64,000 nucleotides of DNA from contig ML660213.1 in NCBI GenBank assembly GCA_007570785.1, positions 151,183 to 215,182 on the forward strand. Reading direction: 5' to 3'. Under the pieces are notes generated by a model. The model did no database searches, was not told the DNA's origin, and saw nothing but the letters and a program-made list of their open reading frames with translations. The position numbers were made by a program, and so were the translations under genes. Below are positions 11,279-22,803 of the stretch, piece after piece. Within the stretch, counting starts at the first letter, position 1, and each line of letters starts with the position of its first letter. Origin of the DNA: Antilocapra americana. Lineage: Eukaryota; Chordata; Mammalia; Artiodactyla; Antilocapridae.

Positions 11279-12094
11279 AATGTCCATTGTCAAAATATCT
11301 ATAAATAATAAATGCTGGAGAGGGTGTGAATAAAAGGTAATGCTCTTGCACTGTTGGTGGGCATGTAAATTGAAGCAGCCACTGTGGAAGATGGGTATAG
11401 ATATTCCATAAAAAAACTAGGAATAAAACCACCATATGACCCAGCAATCCCACTCCTAGACATACACCCTGAGGAAACCAAAATTGAAAAGGACACATGC
11501 ATCCCATTGTTCATTGTAGCACTATTTACAATAGCTAGAACATGGAAGCAACCTAGATGTCCATTGACAGATGAGTGGCTAAAGAAGTTGTGGTACATAT
11601 ACACAGTGGAATATTACTCAGCCATAAAAGGAACACACTTGAGTCAGTTCTAATGAAGTGGATGAACCTATAGAGCCTATTATATAGAATGAAATTAGTC
11701 AGAGAAAGATAAATATCATATAATGCATATATACAGAATCTAGAAAAATGGTACTGAAGAATTTATTTGCAGAGCAGCAGTGGAGAAACAGACATAGAGA
11801 ATAGACTTATGGACATGGGGAGAGGGGAGGAGAGGGTGAGTGAGATGTATGGAGAGAGTAACATAGAAACTTACATTATCATATGTAAAATAGATAACCA
11901 AAAGGAGTTTGCTGTATGGGTCAGGAAACAGGGGCTCGGAATCAACCTAGAGGGGTGGGATGTGGTAGGAGATGGGAGGGAGGTTCGAAAGGGAGGGGAT
12001 ATATGTATAGCTATGGCTGATTCATGTTGAGGTTTGAGAGAAAACAACAAAATTCAGTAAAGCAATTATCCTTCAATTAAAAAATAAATAAAAA
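11279..12094 (+). mobile_element. L1 3' fragment (ORF2 C-terminus plus 3'UTR)
   Basis: A 5'-truncated L1. Translation at 11384-11653 gives the ORF2 C-terminal hallmarks [21 protein letters not shown] and LWYIYTVEYYSAIK. A purine-rich 3'UTR (11810-12000, with GGGGAGAGGGGAGGAG) precedes an A-rich end. Ten-base flanks TAATATTATA (11269-11278) and TAACATTATA (12095-12104) differ at one position and look like a TSD. Stops interrupt the ORF, so it is dead. Confidence 0.9.
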
Positions 12095-12162
12095 TAACAT
12101 TATATATGCTGTCTCATTCTGGGGAATATGAAAGAATATTGATTTGAAAATAAAATCATAAA

Positions 12163-12192
12163 TAAATATATGTATATATATATGGCATATAC

Positions 12193-12239
<47 letters not shown>

Positions 12240-12247
12240 TATATTGC
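12163..12247. repeat. (TA)n microsatellite with TG/CA interruptions
   Basis: Almost pure alternating TA for about 30 bp (12200-12230), flanked by ATACAT and ACACAT units. The overlapping minus-strand frame encoding IYIYIYIY is an artefact of this repeat. Confidence 0.9.
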
Positions 12248-13646
12248 ATTCCCACGTAAACTCATCATCATGGATGCCAGTAAACTCCCACAAACACACC
12301 AAACATACACATATACATACAGGCATATATATCTGCAATAACCTTTTTTGTGAACCAACTTATTTTTAATGTTTATGCCCATATTACAGATGGAAAAGAT
12401 AATTGCTAATCACAACTAATAAATAAAGATTTCTTTCACTGACAGTACTTTTAAATTTACAAATAAATTTCTTTTCATGCACATTTTTCTTTGTATATAC
12501 ATGATAAAAATACAAATTTAAAAGATTAATGTTTCAGAAGTAATTTGTGGTAGATAATTAATCCACTTGAGATGGCAAAAATCTTCTGAACTTTGTCTTT
12601 TATGTTTAGACAACTTGCTTATCAGTTGGTAAGCTTTTAAGATGTGATTAAAAAGACTACAGATCACTTCTTACTGCAAAATGATATTATATACCATGTT
12701 GTAGTCAGTATCTTTATGGAAGTAACTTTGTTATTTATCTTTAGCTCTGAAAGACCTGAGTGCCCCAATATCCATTTCTCATAACTAGAAAAGTCAAATT
12801 TAATTTGGTTCATGTTATCACCTCCTCTCTGACCATTTGGATTGTGTCCACAGGTGACCTTGATCATATTTGTCCGATGTTTCAAGAACCTGTGGGCCAA
12901 ACTGACTTCTAGTTCTTAACTAAGCCTTCCTACATTCTTTACACCTCCTGAAATCCAGGTCACATACTCAATTTGTTTTATGAAACCACCAACCTAACTC
13001 CAACTAAAATTCTATAATTTTGTATCAGTTCATTTTCAGACGTTGCCTTTTCAGGTTTGACCTATAAAGTTAGATGTCAGGCACTCAATTATTTCTTCAT
13101 ATCCACTGAAATTTTTCTGGTATTGCTGAATTCTTCTTTTGAAGATTTCTGGTATTGTCTGATATACAAGAGTCTTTCATAAGTTTATTTCAGATTATAT
13201 AACTTTAAAATTACCATAGACGTCCAAGGACAAGGGCTTTTTTCCTATAAAGTGTGACTCTTTAAGTTAACTAATCTACAAAAATATTTCAGAGTGACAT
13301 ACCTATTATCCAACAATAATATAAAATTTATTCGTTTTATTATTAAATATAGTACTGAGAAATTAGAATGATCTTTGAGAGGTGATTTAATTAGCTATTT
13401 AGTGTTTAATTTTTGAATCATTTAAAGTTTTAATATAATTCATTACATACAATCAAATGCATCATTTACTTAAAAAGCAGTCTTTTTTGAAACAATCCCC
13501 CAAATTAAGTCTAGATAAAGTATTTGGCTTGAGGTCACTTAGAAAAAGAAAGCAAAGGTTGCTAGTAAATTAAAAGAAATTTGAATGCCCTGGAATATCA
13601 AAATCTATCATTAAAGCTTCTACATTTTAAATTTTACACATTACCT
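12248..13646. other. Unique AT-rich stretch
   Basis: No recognised gene or repeat. The minus-strand frame at 12664-12900 has no recognisable domain. Confidence 0.6.
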
Positions 13647-13657
13647 AAGTATGTACA

Positions 13658-13781
13658 TGGAGAAAGAAATAGCAACCCACTCCAATACCCTTGTCTAGAA
13701 AATTCCATGGATGGAGGAGCCTGGTGGGCTACAAGTCCATGGGGTCGCAAAGAGTCGGACACCACTGAGAGACTTCACTTC
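13658..13781 (+). mobile_element. BOV-A monomer SINE
   Basis: A single BOV-A unit: GGAGAAAGAAATAGCAACCC, then GGAGCCTGGTGGGCTACAAG and GTCGCAAAGAGTCGGACACC. Perfect 11-bp repeats AAGTATGTACA flank it (13647-13657 and 13782-13792), a clean TSD. Low divergence from the SINE consensus together with the perfect TSD suggests a recent insertion. Confidence 0.93.
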
Positions 13782-13792
13782 AAGTATGTACA

Positions 13793-14236
13793 AGTCTAAA
13801 TTAATTTTAAGATAGAAATAAAGTGTATCACTTTATAAAATATCTGCAAATCTTTTAATAGAAATTCTTCAATAATATAATTGAAAATGTTTAAATTTCA
13901 TTATTGATCTTCAACTTGCACTTATAACATACCTCACCTCATAAAAGCCCATGAAGAGTTGATGATTTCTTTGTGTTTTTAGGACAATTAGACACAACTC
14001 AAGAGAATTCTGTACCTGTGACTTTAGCTTGAAATTGACCTATTCTAAATTGAATGTAGTTAATGTTTATTAAATAAGACACTGGATGAATACTTGTTGT
14101 ATTTAGCCTGAAATACCATAATTCTTTTTGATGACAATTTATGTACATTACCAGTTCTTTGAAATAGATATGTTCCTTTTAAATAGTATGCTGTTAGTAG
14201 TTTTCTCTGATTCATCTGGATCAGGATTGCCAGAGA
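13793..14236. other. Unique stretch
   Basis: No recognised gene or repeat. Confidence 0.6.
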
Positions 14237-14411
14237 TCTGTGTGTGTGCGTGCATCCTAAGTTGCTTCTTTCTGTGTCTTCTAAGACACACAAAGAGTTG
14301 TGTCCTACTCTTTACCACCCTATGGGTTGTAGCCCCTCCCAGGCTCCTATGTCCATGGGATTCTCTAGTCAAGGATAATGGAATGAGTTGCCATGCCCTC
14401 CTCCAGGGTCA
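14237..14411 (-). mobile_element. Degenerate Bov-tA SINE, reversed
   Basis: Diverged reversed tail phrases: GTCCTACTCTTTACCACCC, CCCAGGCTCCTATGTCCATG and GCCATGCCCTCCTCCAGGG. The tRNA head is missing. The overlapping 146-codon frame at 14128-14568 crosses the SINE and its flanks and is not a gene. Confidence 0.75.
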
Positions 14412-14654
14412 AAGCATCTACTTCTTAGATATCAGTTATTGTGTATTAAACATGAGCTTCTATTTTATCATATATTCATATTGCAAGACCTTAAAGCAAA
14501 ATGAGGAATGCAAAGTTACCAGATTTTCTCTCTCTTTTGCTATTTCATCGTGGCTTGAAAATTTTTAGAATGGTTGATGTGGCTTTTCTTTGTGTGTGAC
14601 ATGTTTTGTTTGTTTGTCTTTGTGACATCAGAGTATCTTGAAGCTCTAAGAAGG

Positions 14655-14865
14655 CTTTTTCCTACTTTATTGAGATATAATTGTCAAGTAACATTTTGTA
14701 AATTTAAGGTGTCCAAAGTAATTCTTTGATATACCTATATATTGAGATGATTCGCATGAAAAGTTTGGTTAGCACATCTATCACTTCATATAGTTACCAT
14801 GTGCATGAGTGTTATCTACATTTTTACTAAATTTCGAATATACAGAACGGTTTCGTTATGTATAT
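14655..14865 (-). mobile_element. Old L1 3'UTR fragment, part 1
   Basis: TTTATTGAGATATAATTGTC and GTTACCATGTGCATGAG resemble the reversed 3'UTR of old mammalian L1 (L1M group). It continues after the SINE at 14866-15078. Confidence 0.6.
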
Positions 14866-15078
14866 TGCATGCTCAGTTGTTCAGTTGTGTCTTACTCTTT
14901 GTGACCCCATGGACTGCAGCCCTCCAGGCTCCTCTGTCAATGTAACTTTTCCAGCAAGACCACAAGTGATTTCCCATTTCCTCCTCCAGGAGATCTTTCA
15001 ACCAAGGGGTCAAACTTGTATCTCTTACGTCTCCTGCATTAAGTGGGTGGATTCTTTACCAACTGCACTGCCTGGGGA
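14866..15078 (-). mobile_element. Bov-tA SINE, reversed, inserted in old L1
   Basis: Reversed phrases GTGACCCCATGGACTGCAGC, CCCTCCAGGCTCCTCTGTC and GTGGATTCTTTACCAACTGC cover the tail and head. It splits the old L1 3'UTR, so the SINE is younger than the L1. Part of the 124-codon frame at 14858-15232 is this SINE. Confidence 0.88.
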
Positions 15079-15236
15079 TAGTATAGTCACCATACTGTTC
15101 ATTACATGCCTGGCATTTAGTCATCTTATAACACACATTTTGTGCCCTGAGACCAGCATCTCCCCATTTGCCCACCCCCCACACCTTGGCAATCACCAGC
15201 ATACTCTGTTTTTAGGAGTTCAACCTTTGTAGATTT
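15079..15236 (-). mobile_element. Old L1 3'UTR fragment, part 2
   Basis: ATAGTCACCATACTGTTCA and ACCAGCATCTCCCCATTTGC, then TTGGCAATCACCAGCATAC, continue the old L1 3'UTR interrupted by the SINE. Confidence 0.65.
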
Positions 15237-16164
15237 CTAGGAGGCTTTGATAAGACATCCTGTTACTACCTCTCTAAATGTCAGCACCAACATGATACTG
15301 ATCTAGAAAAATAAACTTTGATCATTTGTTGATAACTGCATCCAACTAGGTAGACTGACGTGTTGGTGAGGAACTTTTCTCTCAAAAAAAATGTCAGGTA
15401 CTCTAAGAGGAGAGTAATATGCACTATTTCATGAGTTAGAGAACCAGAAGTATGATTTGCACATCTAAGGGATGGATGTGGAGGAAAAGGAACCTGGCTC
15501 TATGTCTTTTCATGTCTGTATAATCCGTCACACGATCTAGATAAGAGCTCAATTCTCAGGTGAAAACAAATGCAAAAATATCAAGACAAATGTGTTTTGG
15601 GACTTATCATGGATCAGCTAATAGACTATTTTGTCACACAGAGTTTGAAGACAAACTTATTTATTCAGAAGCAAAATACTGTATTTCTTGTACAGAATGA
15701 CTATGATAGAGGTATTGTAAAATGGGGTTTTAATTTATTCCCAATATAAGTAACAGATGTATAATCAGTACTGAGCTGAGAGATGGTGGCTTTGTCAGTT
15801 CATTCACATCCGAATACAGATATGGCATTATGCGGAGATATTGCCGCTCACCAGAGCAAGTACTGATTACAGACAGTTACACAGGGTGGATGCATTGGGT
15901 GGATGCATTTTAATGGATGAACCAAAGATGGATAACACCTGCTTGAAAAATATAGAAAAGGAACATTTATTTTAAAATGAAGCAACATATTTAGAAATTA
16001 TTATTTCCCTTCAATCAAAACTCTAGTTAATATTTCCTTAATTTTTACCAGTAGAATAGAATAAAAATATTTTAAGATTCAGTGACAGGACTTGGAAGCA
16101 AAACTAAACTGATGGTAGCGTTTTAGATGGAAACTTAAAAAATATATGTCTTTGTTTTTTTAAG
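15237..16164. other. Unique stretch
   Basis: No recognised gene. A short imperfect tandem GGGTGGATGCATT unit is at 15886-15910. Confidence 0.55.
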
Positions 16165-17248
16165 TTAATCTTGAATGGAAATAAAAGCAAAGGTAAAACA
16201 ATGGGACCTAATTAAACTTAAAAAGCTTTTGCACAATTAAGGATACTATAAGCAAGGTGTAAAGGCAGACTTCAAAATGGGAGAAATTGACAGCAAACGA
16301 AACAACTGACAAAGAATTAATCTCTAAAATATACAGGCAGCTAATGCAGCTTAACACCAGAAAAATAAAAGACCCAATCAAAAAGTGGGCCAAAGAACTA
16401 AACAGACATTTTCCCAAAGAAGACATATAGATGGCTAACAAACACATGAAAAGATGTTCAACATCACTTATTATCAGAGAAATGCAAATCAAAACCACAA
16501 TGATGTACCATCCCATGCTGGTCAGAATGGTGGCCATCAAAAAAATCTAAAAACAATAAATCCTGGAGAAGATGTGGAGAAAAAGGGAATCCTCTTACAC
16601 ACTGAGGAAACCAAAACTTTTGAAAGAGACACATGTACGCCAATGTTCATTGCAGCACTGTTTACAATAGCTAGGACATTGAAGCTACCTAGATGTCCAT
16701 TGGAAGATGAATGGATAAGGAAGTTGTGGTACATATACACAATGGAATATTGCTCAGCTATAAAAAAGAACACATTTGAGTCACTTCTAATGAGGTGGAT
16801 GAAACTGGAGCCTGTAATACAGAGTGAAGTAAGTCAGAAAGAGAAATACCAATACAGTATATTAATGCATATGTATGGAATTTGGAAAGATGGTAATGAT
16901 TACCCTATATGCAAGACAGCAAAAGAGGCACAGGTGTAAAGAACAGACTTTTGAACTTTGTCGGAGAAGGTGTGAGTAGCATGATTTGAGAGAATAGCAC
17001 TGAAACATGTATATTACCATATGTAAAATAGATGACCAGTGCAAGTTCGATGCACGAAGCAGGGCACTCAAAGCCAGTGTTCTAGGACAACCCAGAGGGA
17101 TGGGGTTGTGAGGGAAGTGGGAGGGGGGTCTCAGGACAGGGAGACACATGTATATCCTCGGTTGACTCATGCTAAAATATGGCAAAAACTACCACAACAT
17201 TGTAAAGTAATTAGCCTCCAATTTAAACAAATTAATAATAATAAATAG
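16165..17248 (+). mobile_element. L1 ORF2 3' part and 3'UTR with internal deletion
   Basis: Starts within ORF2 (TGGGACCTAATTAAACTTAA) and runs to the A-rich 3' end. The frame 16454-16939 encodes 161 residues with [28 protein letters not shown] and [13 protein letters not shown], the L1 ORF2 C-terminus. Compared with the copies at 42731 and 50060 it lacks about 114 bp at about 16600, which removes the PYDPAIPLL segment without shifting the frame. A stop (ATAG at about 16429) separates the upstream ORF2 part, so it is dead. Confidence 0.9.
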
Positions 17249-18784
17249 TTACTCTTAGCTGGAAATCCAGATTTTTATCCAAATATCAATGAGATATTTT
17301 TAACTGTGTGTTAATTTTTTTTCAAGAGCTGTTATCATTACTACTCGAGACTCCAGAAACATTGTTTTTATAAGTTTGCATTCATTGCATAGGAATTATT
17401 GGACTGGACAAATCACAACTTTGCTTTTGTTAAGATAAATATGATTTCTCATTGGTATGAGTAATAAGTGGCCTCGAGAAAATTACAGGTGTATTGTGCT
17501 TATAGAAGATCTGAAATGAGTAAAAATCATCAATTATAAGCATCAGTGCAGTAAATTAGTTTATACACTTAGCTAGTTTTAAACAAAGAACTTTGGCTTA
17601 TCATATTTCTAGCAAAGAGTGAAGGGTAAAAGCTGTTATCTATATCAGAGATAACAGATTCCTACTAACAGATATTAAAAAAAGTATTCACTTTGATTGG
17701 CATGCATTTACTACTTAATTTGTTATGATATAATTTTTAAGATTTATAAATCTTTTTATGAGTGAAATTTTATCTTTTAAAAAAATATTTATATGTATAA
17801 ACTATAAATACAAAGTAAATTTTACATACAAAATATAATGAATATAAAACTTTTGAATATATTTTGATAAATATAAAATATGTAAAACAAAATACTTTAT
17901 TCATGAATTGTTGTAAAATAATATTTTAGAATGTTAAAAATTACATTGACAATGAAATAATATTTTAGAATGTTAAAAATTACATTGAGAAAATAACTTC
18001 TGTGTAATTCATGTATGGTGTCCATAGCTTATCCTTGTAACATTCAGACTGTTTCTAGTTATTATTGATCAACCAGACATATTTCTTCAAAAAGCTTATT
18101 TTATAACTGAATAGACTTTCTCATAATACAGTGAACTTGCCAATATTTAAATGCAAATTGGTATGTTATTTTTAAACTCTATGTTTAGGCGTCACTAAAT
18201 CTCTATTGACTCATAATTAAACATTTGATCAAAGTGTTTGAACTCCTTCTTCTCAAGAAAATAGCCAGCTTGCTGCACTTATTTGAACACTGAGAAATGG
18301 CTTCCTAATTTGGGTCTGATATCAAGACATTCTCAGGTTTATCACAGAACACCTGCATGAAATTTATTTAAGCCATTACTATTTAAACCATTTGACAAAA
18401 ATTCTGATTATGAAATGTATTCACCCTAATATATTTGAGAAACACTTATTAGTAATTATGACCAGCTCTATAGAGATAAATTGTATTATACAGAAGAATG
18501 ACAAATGAAAAACACAGCTCAGTTAGTTTAACACATTGGGCCACAATTATCCCTCATAATTTCTTAATTGAGAAAGAGAATTAAATCATGTATAAAAGGA
18601 AAATATCATTTTAACAGCCCAAATGAGAAGCATAATCAATCAAAAATTGACAACCTCATTGAAAAAATAGAGAAAAGAACATGCTATAGGCCAGAATTCA
18701 TAGCTACAAATACCTGTACTGAGCTCATGATCTTCTAGCTACAAGTGGCTGCCTCCCTAGGAGGAGCAGAGCGCTGACAACCAG
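17249..18784. other. Unique AT-rich stretch
   Basis: No recognised gene. It contains a tandem duplication at 17916-17988. Confidence 0.6.
17916..17988. repeat. Tandem duplication, 34-bp identical core
   Basis: The core AAATAATATTTTAGAATG continuing to ACATTGA occurs at 17916-17949 and 17955-17988 without mismatch, a 39-bp period. The perfect identity suggests a recent slippage duplication. Confidence 0.9.
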
Positions 18785-18905
18785 TTGTTGTTCAGTCACC
18801 AGTCATGCCCAACTCTTGGTGACCCCATGGACTTCAGCACACCAGGCCTCCCTGTCCCTCACCATCTCCTGGAGTTTGCCCAAGTTTATGTTCATCACAT
18901 CAGCG
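18785..18905 (-). mobile_element. BovB 3' end, reversed (part of head-to-head composite)
   Basis: GTTGTTCAGTCACCAGTCAT, TGACCCCATGGACTTCAGCA and CTCACCATCTCCTGGAGTTT are the reversed BovB 3'UTR. It stops abruptly after TTCATCACATCAG, where forward-oriented BovB 5' sequence begins. Confidence 0.85.
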
Positions 18906-19080
18906 AAGGGGCTTCCGTAACTCGATGAAGCTGAGTCATGCCGTGCAGGACCACACACGACAGACGGGTCATAGCAGAAAGTTCTGACAAAAAGTGACCC
19001 ACTGGAGGACTGAATGCAAACTACCTCGGTATACTTGCTGAGAGAACCTCATGAACTGTATCAAAGAGACAACTAGAGTG
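18906..19080 (+). mobile_element. BovB 5' region, forward (part of head-to-head composite)
   Basis: GTAACTCGATGAAGCTGAGT, CATGCCGTGCAGGACCAC, GACGGGTCATAGCAG, TTCTGACAAAAAGTG and CCACTGGAGGACTGAATG resemble the 5' part of full-length BovB in forward orientation. Together with the reversed 3' end at 18785 it forms an inverted, internally deleted element. Confidence 0.65.
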
Positions 19081-19825
19081 AGAGTATGTTCTAGAGGACG
19101 GGAAAGCTGAGTAGATGAGTTTAAAAGTGTTGCTGTGGTCAATTAGACACTGTTGAAAAGTTGGGATAATGAGTTGTTGGTTACTATATTGCCCTGTTCC
19201 TTGAATTATTTATATAGATGTGTTAGCCAATCCTGTAGTGGTATATCATTTATCAGTGATAACACAAATGATAAAGTAGAGTTTTTGTTTATCGAGATGA
19301 AAGGAAACATGACAACTGAACGTAATGCCCAGTCTTATATAGATCTTATACTGGCAGAAAAAGAAGAAAAAGGAATGTGTTGTAAAGAACATTACTGGGT
19401 TGACTGACAAATTGGAATGAGGATGGTAGATTTGATAAAAATATTCTACTGAAGTTAAATTTGCTAAACTTGATAACTAATCAATTATGGTCGAGTCAGG
19501 TAAGAGAATGCCCTTATTCTCTTATTCTCAGGAAATACAAATTGAAATTTTAAAAGGTAAGGTCTGGGATGTATGCCACTCACAACCAAATGCTTGAGAA
19601 AAAATATAAAAAGATAATTTTTATATAAATGATAAAGCTAATGAAGTTAAATGTTAACTTTAAGTAAATCTATAGAAAATATAATCATGTTTCCTTTTAG
19701 CAATTCCTATTTTTGCAACTTTATTTTCTGTTATTTTCAAATAAAATGTTTCAAAAGGAAAAAGAACAAGATTTTAATCTTGTTGAGAAATTACTCTTTC
19801 ATATGACAGAATAATATAAAGCTAT
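19081..19825. other. Unique stretch
   Basis: No recognised gene. The 84-codon frame at 19153-19407 has no recognisable domain and no regulatory context. Confidence 0.5.
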
Positions 19826-19953
19826 GAGGATTCTCCAGGCAAGAACACTCTAGTGGTTGCCATGCCCTCTTCCAGGGGATCTTAACAACCCAGGGATCAA
19901 ACCCAAGTCTCCTGCTTTGAAGTAGATTCTTTACTGTCTGAGCAACCAGGCAA
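19826..19953 (-). mobile_element. Bov-tA SINE, reversed, tail-truncated
   Basis: GGATTCTCCAGGCAAGAACA, CCAGGGGATCTTAACAACC and GATTCTTTACTGTCTGAGCA cover the tRNA head and middle. The BovB-derived end is absent. Confidence 0.85.
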
Positions 19954-20159
19954 ACACAGTAGAACAATGCAAATTTTCAAGTTATTTGTACAAATCAAGA
20001 CTGTAGCAGAAGGGGAAAAATTGAGAGTTAATATGAAAATGAAGAGATCCCCTCACTTGTCACCAGATCAGAACTTTGACCTCCCACCCCCAGCCTTTCC
20101 CTTCAATAAGTCATTAATTTCTTACTCTCTAATGGATTATGAGAACACAAAGTTATTTC

Positions 20160-20995
20160 GATATTGTCCTTCTTAAAAAGAAATCCTCCCTTTCCGATGC
20201 CCTTTATTGATCTGCTCTTCCTTGCTGCAAAACTTCTTAATAACATTATACATATCCCTTGTTTCTACTGTGATCCATCTATTAACCTACTATCATCTGT
20301 GAACTCATCTTTGTCCAGGGTAACTAATCCCCAATATTTACAAAATCAAAGACTAATTCTAAGCCCTCCTTTTACTGACAACAGAACAGCATTCAACTAA
20401 GTTGATCGGTTTCTCATTCATGAAACCTCTTTCCTTTATAGGCTACATCACCTTGCTCTTCATACAGCAAGAAAACCAGTCAGACAATTTCTCCATCCAT
20501 CTCACTAGATGATGGTCAAGAATGAAACAGAGACATGCTTACTTACATTTATTAACAGAAGGCCATTGATGAGTCAGTGGTGGTGTTGGCATGTCTTGCT
20601 AGAATGAAGGAGCAGCTCTGCCGCTGTCCCTCCAGCCTCCACCCACCACCATCTTTCAGCTTATCTAACTCCTGGGGCCAGTGATCCATGCTCCAGTGGC
20701 TCCCATTACACTTAGAGTAAATCCCCAGTGGCTAGTGTGGTCTGTACCACCCCATTAGGTGTTGCCCCAATGGTCTATGATAGTACCACTTACACTTTTT
20801 CACTCTATCCAAGTCATACTAATTTTTTTCCAGCTATTCCTTCTGCTTAGAATGATGTTTCAGGTCTCTCCATGGCTCCATTATTTCATTCATTATACTC
20901 AACGTATTGCTCCAAGGGCAGTCATTTTTCTGATCTGTCTATCTAAAACAGACACCCACCCACTCTATCACGGCGTTCATTTCCTACACACATAC
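20160..20995 (+). mobile_element. L2 LINE relic with reverse-transcriptase remnant
   Basis: Ancient L2. CTGCAAAACTTCTTAATAAC (20226) and CAGGGTAACTAATCCCCAAT, then GCATTCAACTAAGTTGATCG (20389), align with the L2 reverse-transcriptase region. The family FDTVDH motif is reduced to F-N-stop-V-D-R. Further on CTCCAGTGGCTCCCATTAC with AGAGTAAATCCCCAGTGGC (20690), TTCCTTCTGCTTAGAATG (20840) and CTATCTAAAACAGACACCC (20938) follow L2 order. The frame 20164-20400 is part of this relic. Confidence 0.7.
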
Positions 20996-21020
20996 ACACA
21001 TGTATACATATATACACACA
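20983..21020. repeat. CA/TA microsatellite-like run
   Basis: ACACACATACACACATGT and ATACATATATACACACAC units; impure and short. Confidence 0.7.
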
Positions 21021-21068
21021 CCACAGGCAAATGCATGTGTATTTATTAACCACCCTCTTGATCTTGGA

Positions 21069-21170
21069 CAGGGATCAGCAAACTATAGTACCTTGGGCAA
21101 ACTGCAGTAAAGGCTCTGAGCTGAGATTGGTTTTAACATTTGTAAACTTTTCAAAATGGCTGTAAAGGAT
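21069..21170 (+). mobile_element. hAT-like DNA transposon fragment
   Basis: CAGGGATCAGCAAACTATAG matches the terminus of a mammalian hAT-type repeat (CAGGGTCAGCAAACTATGGC type). The rest is decayed, with ACATTTGTAAACTTTTCAAA still visible. Related pieces lie at 34860 and 49332. Confidence 0.5.
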
Positions 21171-21245
21171 GGAGGAAGAAAAGGAGGAGGTGGAGGAGGA
21201 AAAATAGGAGGACTGCAAGTAGAAATGTGACCGAGACCTCATGTG

Positions 21246-21484
21246 GCTCACAAAGCTTCTCAGATGATGCTAGTGGTAAAGAACGCACCCACCAATGCAG
21301 GAGACATAAGAGGCATGGACTCAATTCCTGGGTCAGGAAGATCTTCTGGAGGAGGGCATGGCAACCCACTCCAGTATTCTTGCCTGGAGGACCCCCATGG
21401 ACAAAGGAGCTTGGTGAGCTACGGTCCATGGGGTTGCAGAGTCCTACACGACCGACAGAAACGACTTAGGATGCATGCATACAT
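21246..21484 (+). mobile_element. Bov-tA SINE
   Basis: Head GCTTCTCAGATGATGCTAGT with GGTAAAGAACGCACCCACCA, box ATTCCTGGGTCAGGAAGATC, then GGCAACCCACTCCAGTATTC and CCATGGACAAAGGAGC. A 3' part with TGCAGAGTCCTACACGACCG is somewhat diverged. Several overlapping frames (21227-21578, both strands) are SINE frames. Confidence 0.9.
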
Positions 21485-22604
21485 GAAATTTATCTACTGT
21501 AAGCTTGCCAATAAATTCTTTAAAGTCAGTAACAAGTCCATACCATCCACACAGGAGTGCTTGCCCATTCCTTATTAAATAAATAGTTCATTCAGTTCTA
21601 AAAATATTGAAGACAATTTCATATCGAACTTGAAACCCACTGCACATTCTGAAGGGTATATTGCTTATATAATTAAATAAAGCAAGACATTGTGGCATTT
21701 CTCGGAATGAGAATAATGGAAAGTCACTGAAATATAGGACACACAGCAAGTAAGAAAAATGTCCCAGTCACTTCTTTGGTAGCCAAGAAGCACATTTTGT
21801 AACTGGTGTCTATGTTTTGTGAAATATCCAAGTAGTTTCATTTGTTTTTTTGCTTCACTTAACCCTCTTTTCTTAACCAAGGGTTTCATCTGCCTCTGTG
21901 ATAGTAGTAGGGACAGTTATTTAAAAATAAATCTAGAAAAATGTAAAAATTAACTATAAGTTAAAATTCAGATCCTGAGAATAAAAACAGGATTCTGTAC
22001 CAAAAACTGATTCTAGAAATAGAAACTGTGAAAAGGAAAAATACATGTCGATTTTCTTTAAACATTGCTTAAAATATTATCTTGGAAAATAAATAAAAGA
22101 GAGGTCTTCCCTTTCCAGAATGAGGGATTGTTTTGGTAAATTAGGGAAACAGAAAAGATGAGAGAGAGACAGAGAGAAGTGGGAAAAGGCTTAAAAGTGT
22201 CTACTGAGTCCATATGATGAGGAAGTGGCACATAACAGTCAAGATAAATGTAGTGGGATAGAAATGTATCTTTTTGGCAGAGATTCAGATGTTGACATTG
22301 CTTATAAATATTGTAATAGTGGTATATAGCCAGTACCTATAGGTAAATCCATGTCTCTGTAGCAATTTCTGGGTCCCCATGACCTGCAAGTGTGCAAAGA
22401 AGATCAGGAGAAATCCTGGTTGTGCTGAGAGGCATGGAGGCACAGGAGCACTGTTAGACCACAGGGTTATCACAGTAGACTGATGTCAATTCTGTATCTG
22501 TGGCTCCAACAATGGGCACTCACATGTAGCACCATACACATAGGTGTCACCAACCTAACAAGTCAGAGACAAGGTGAATTTAGCAACCAGGAGGAGCTTT
22601 GTTT
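21485..22604. other. Unique stretch
   Basis: No recognised gene or repeat; purine-rich near 22135-22190. Confidence 0.6.
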
Positions 22605-22803
22605 TTTATTGATTTTTTTAAAAATATATATATATTTTTAATTGAGCTTTAGTTGATTCACAATATTGCATTATTTTCAAGTGTACAAAAAATGATTCTT
22701 TTTCAGATTCTTTTCCATTACAGATTACTATAAGATGCTGAATATAGTTCCCTGTGCTCTACAATAGGTCCTTGTTGTTTATATATTTTATATATAGTAG
22801 TGT
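22605..22803 (-). mobile_element. Old L1 3'UTR, part 1
   Basis: AATTGAGCTTTAGTTGATTC, GAATATAGTTCCCTGTGCTC and GGTCCTTGTTGTTTATATAT are the reversed 3' region of an old L1. It continues after the SINE. Confidence 0.8.

Noticed and set aside
12077..12382. Tyrosine/isoleucine-rich repeat protein
   Set aside because: Translation of a (TA)n microsatellite.
14128..14568. 146-codon frame as a gene
   Set aside because: It crosses a degenerate reversed Bov-tA and its AT-rich flanks. The protein shows no domain.
16208..16540. Minus-strand 110-codon frame resembling a membrane protein
   Set aside because: It is the antisense of L1 ORF2. Similar hydrophobic antisense frames occur at 32939-33295.
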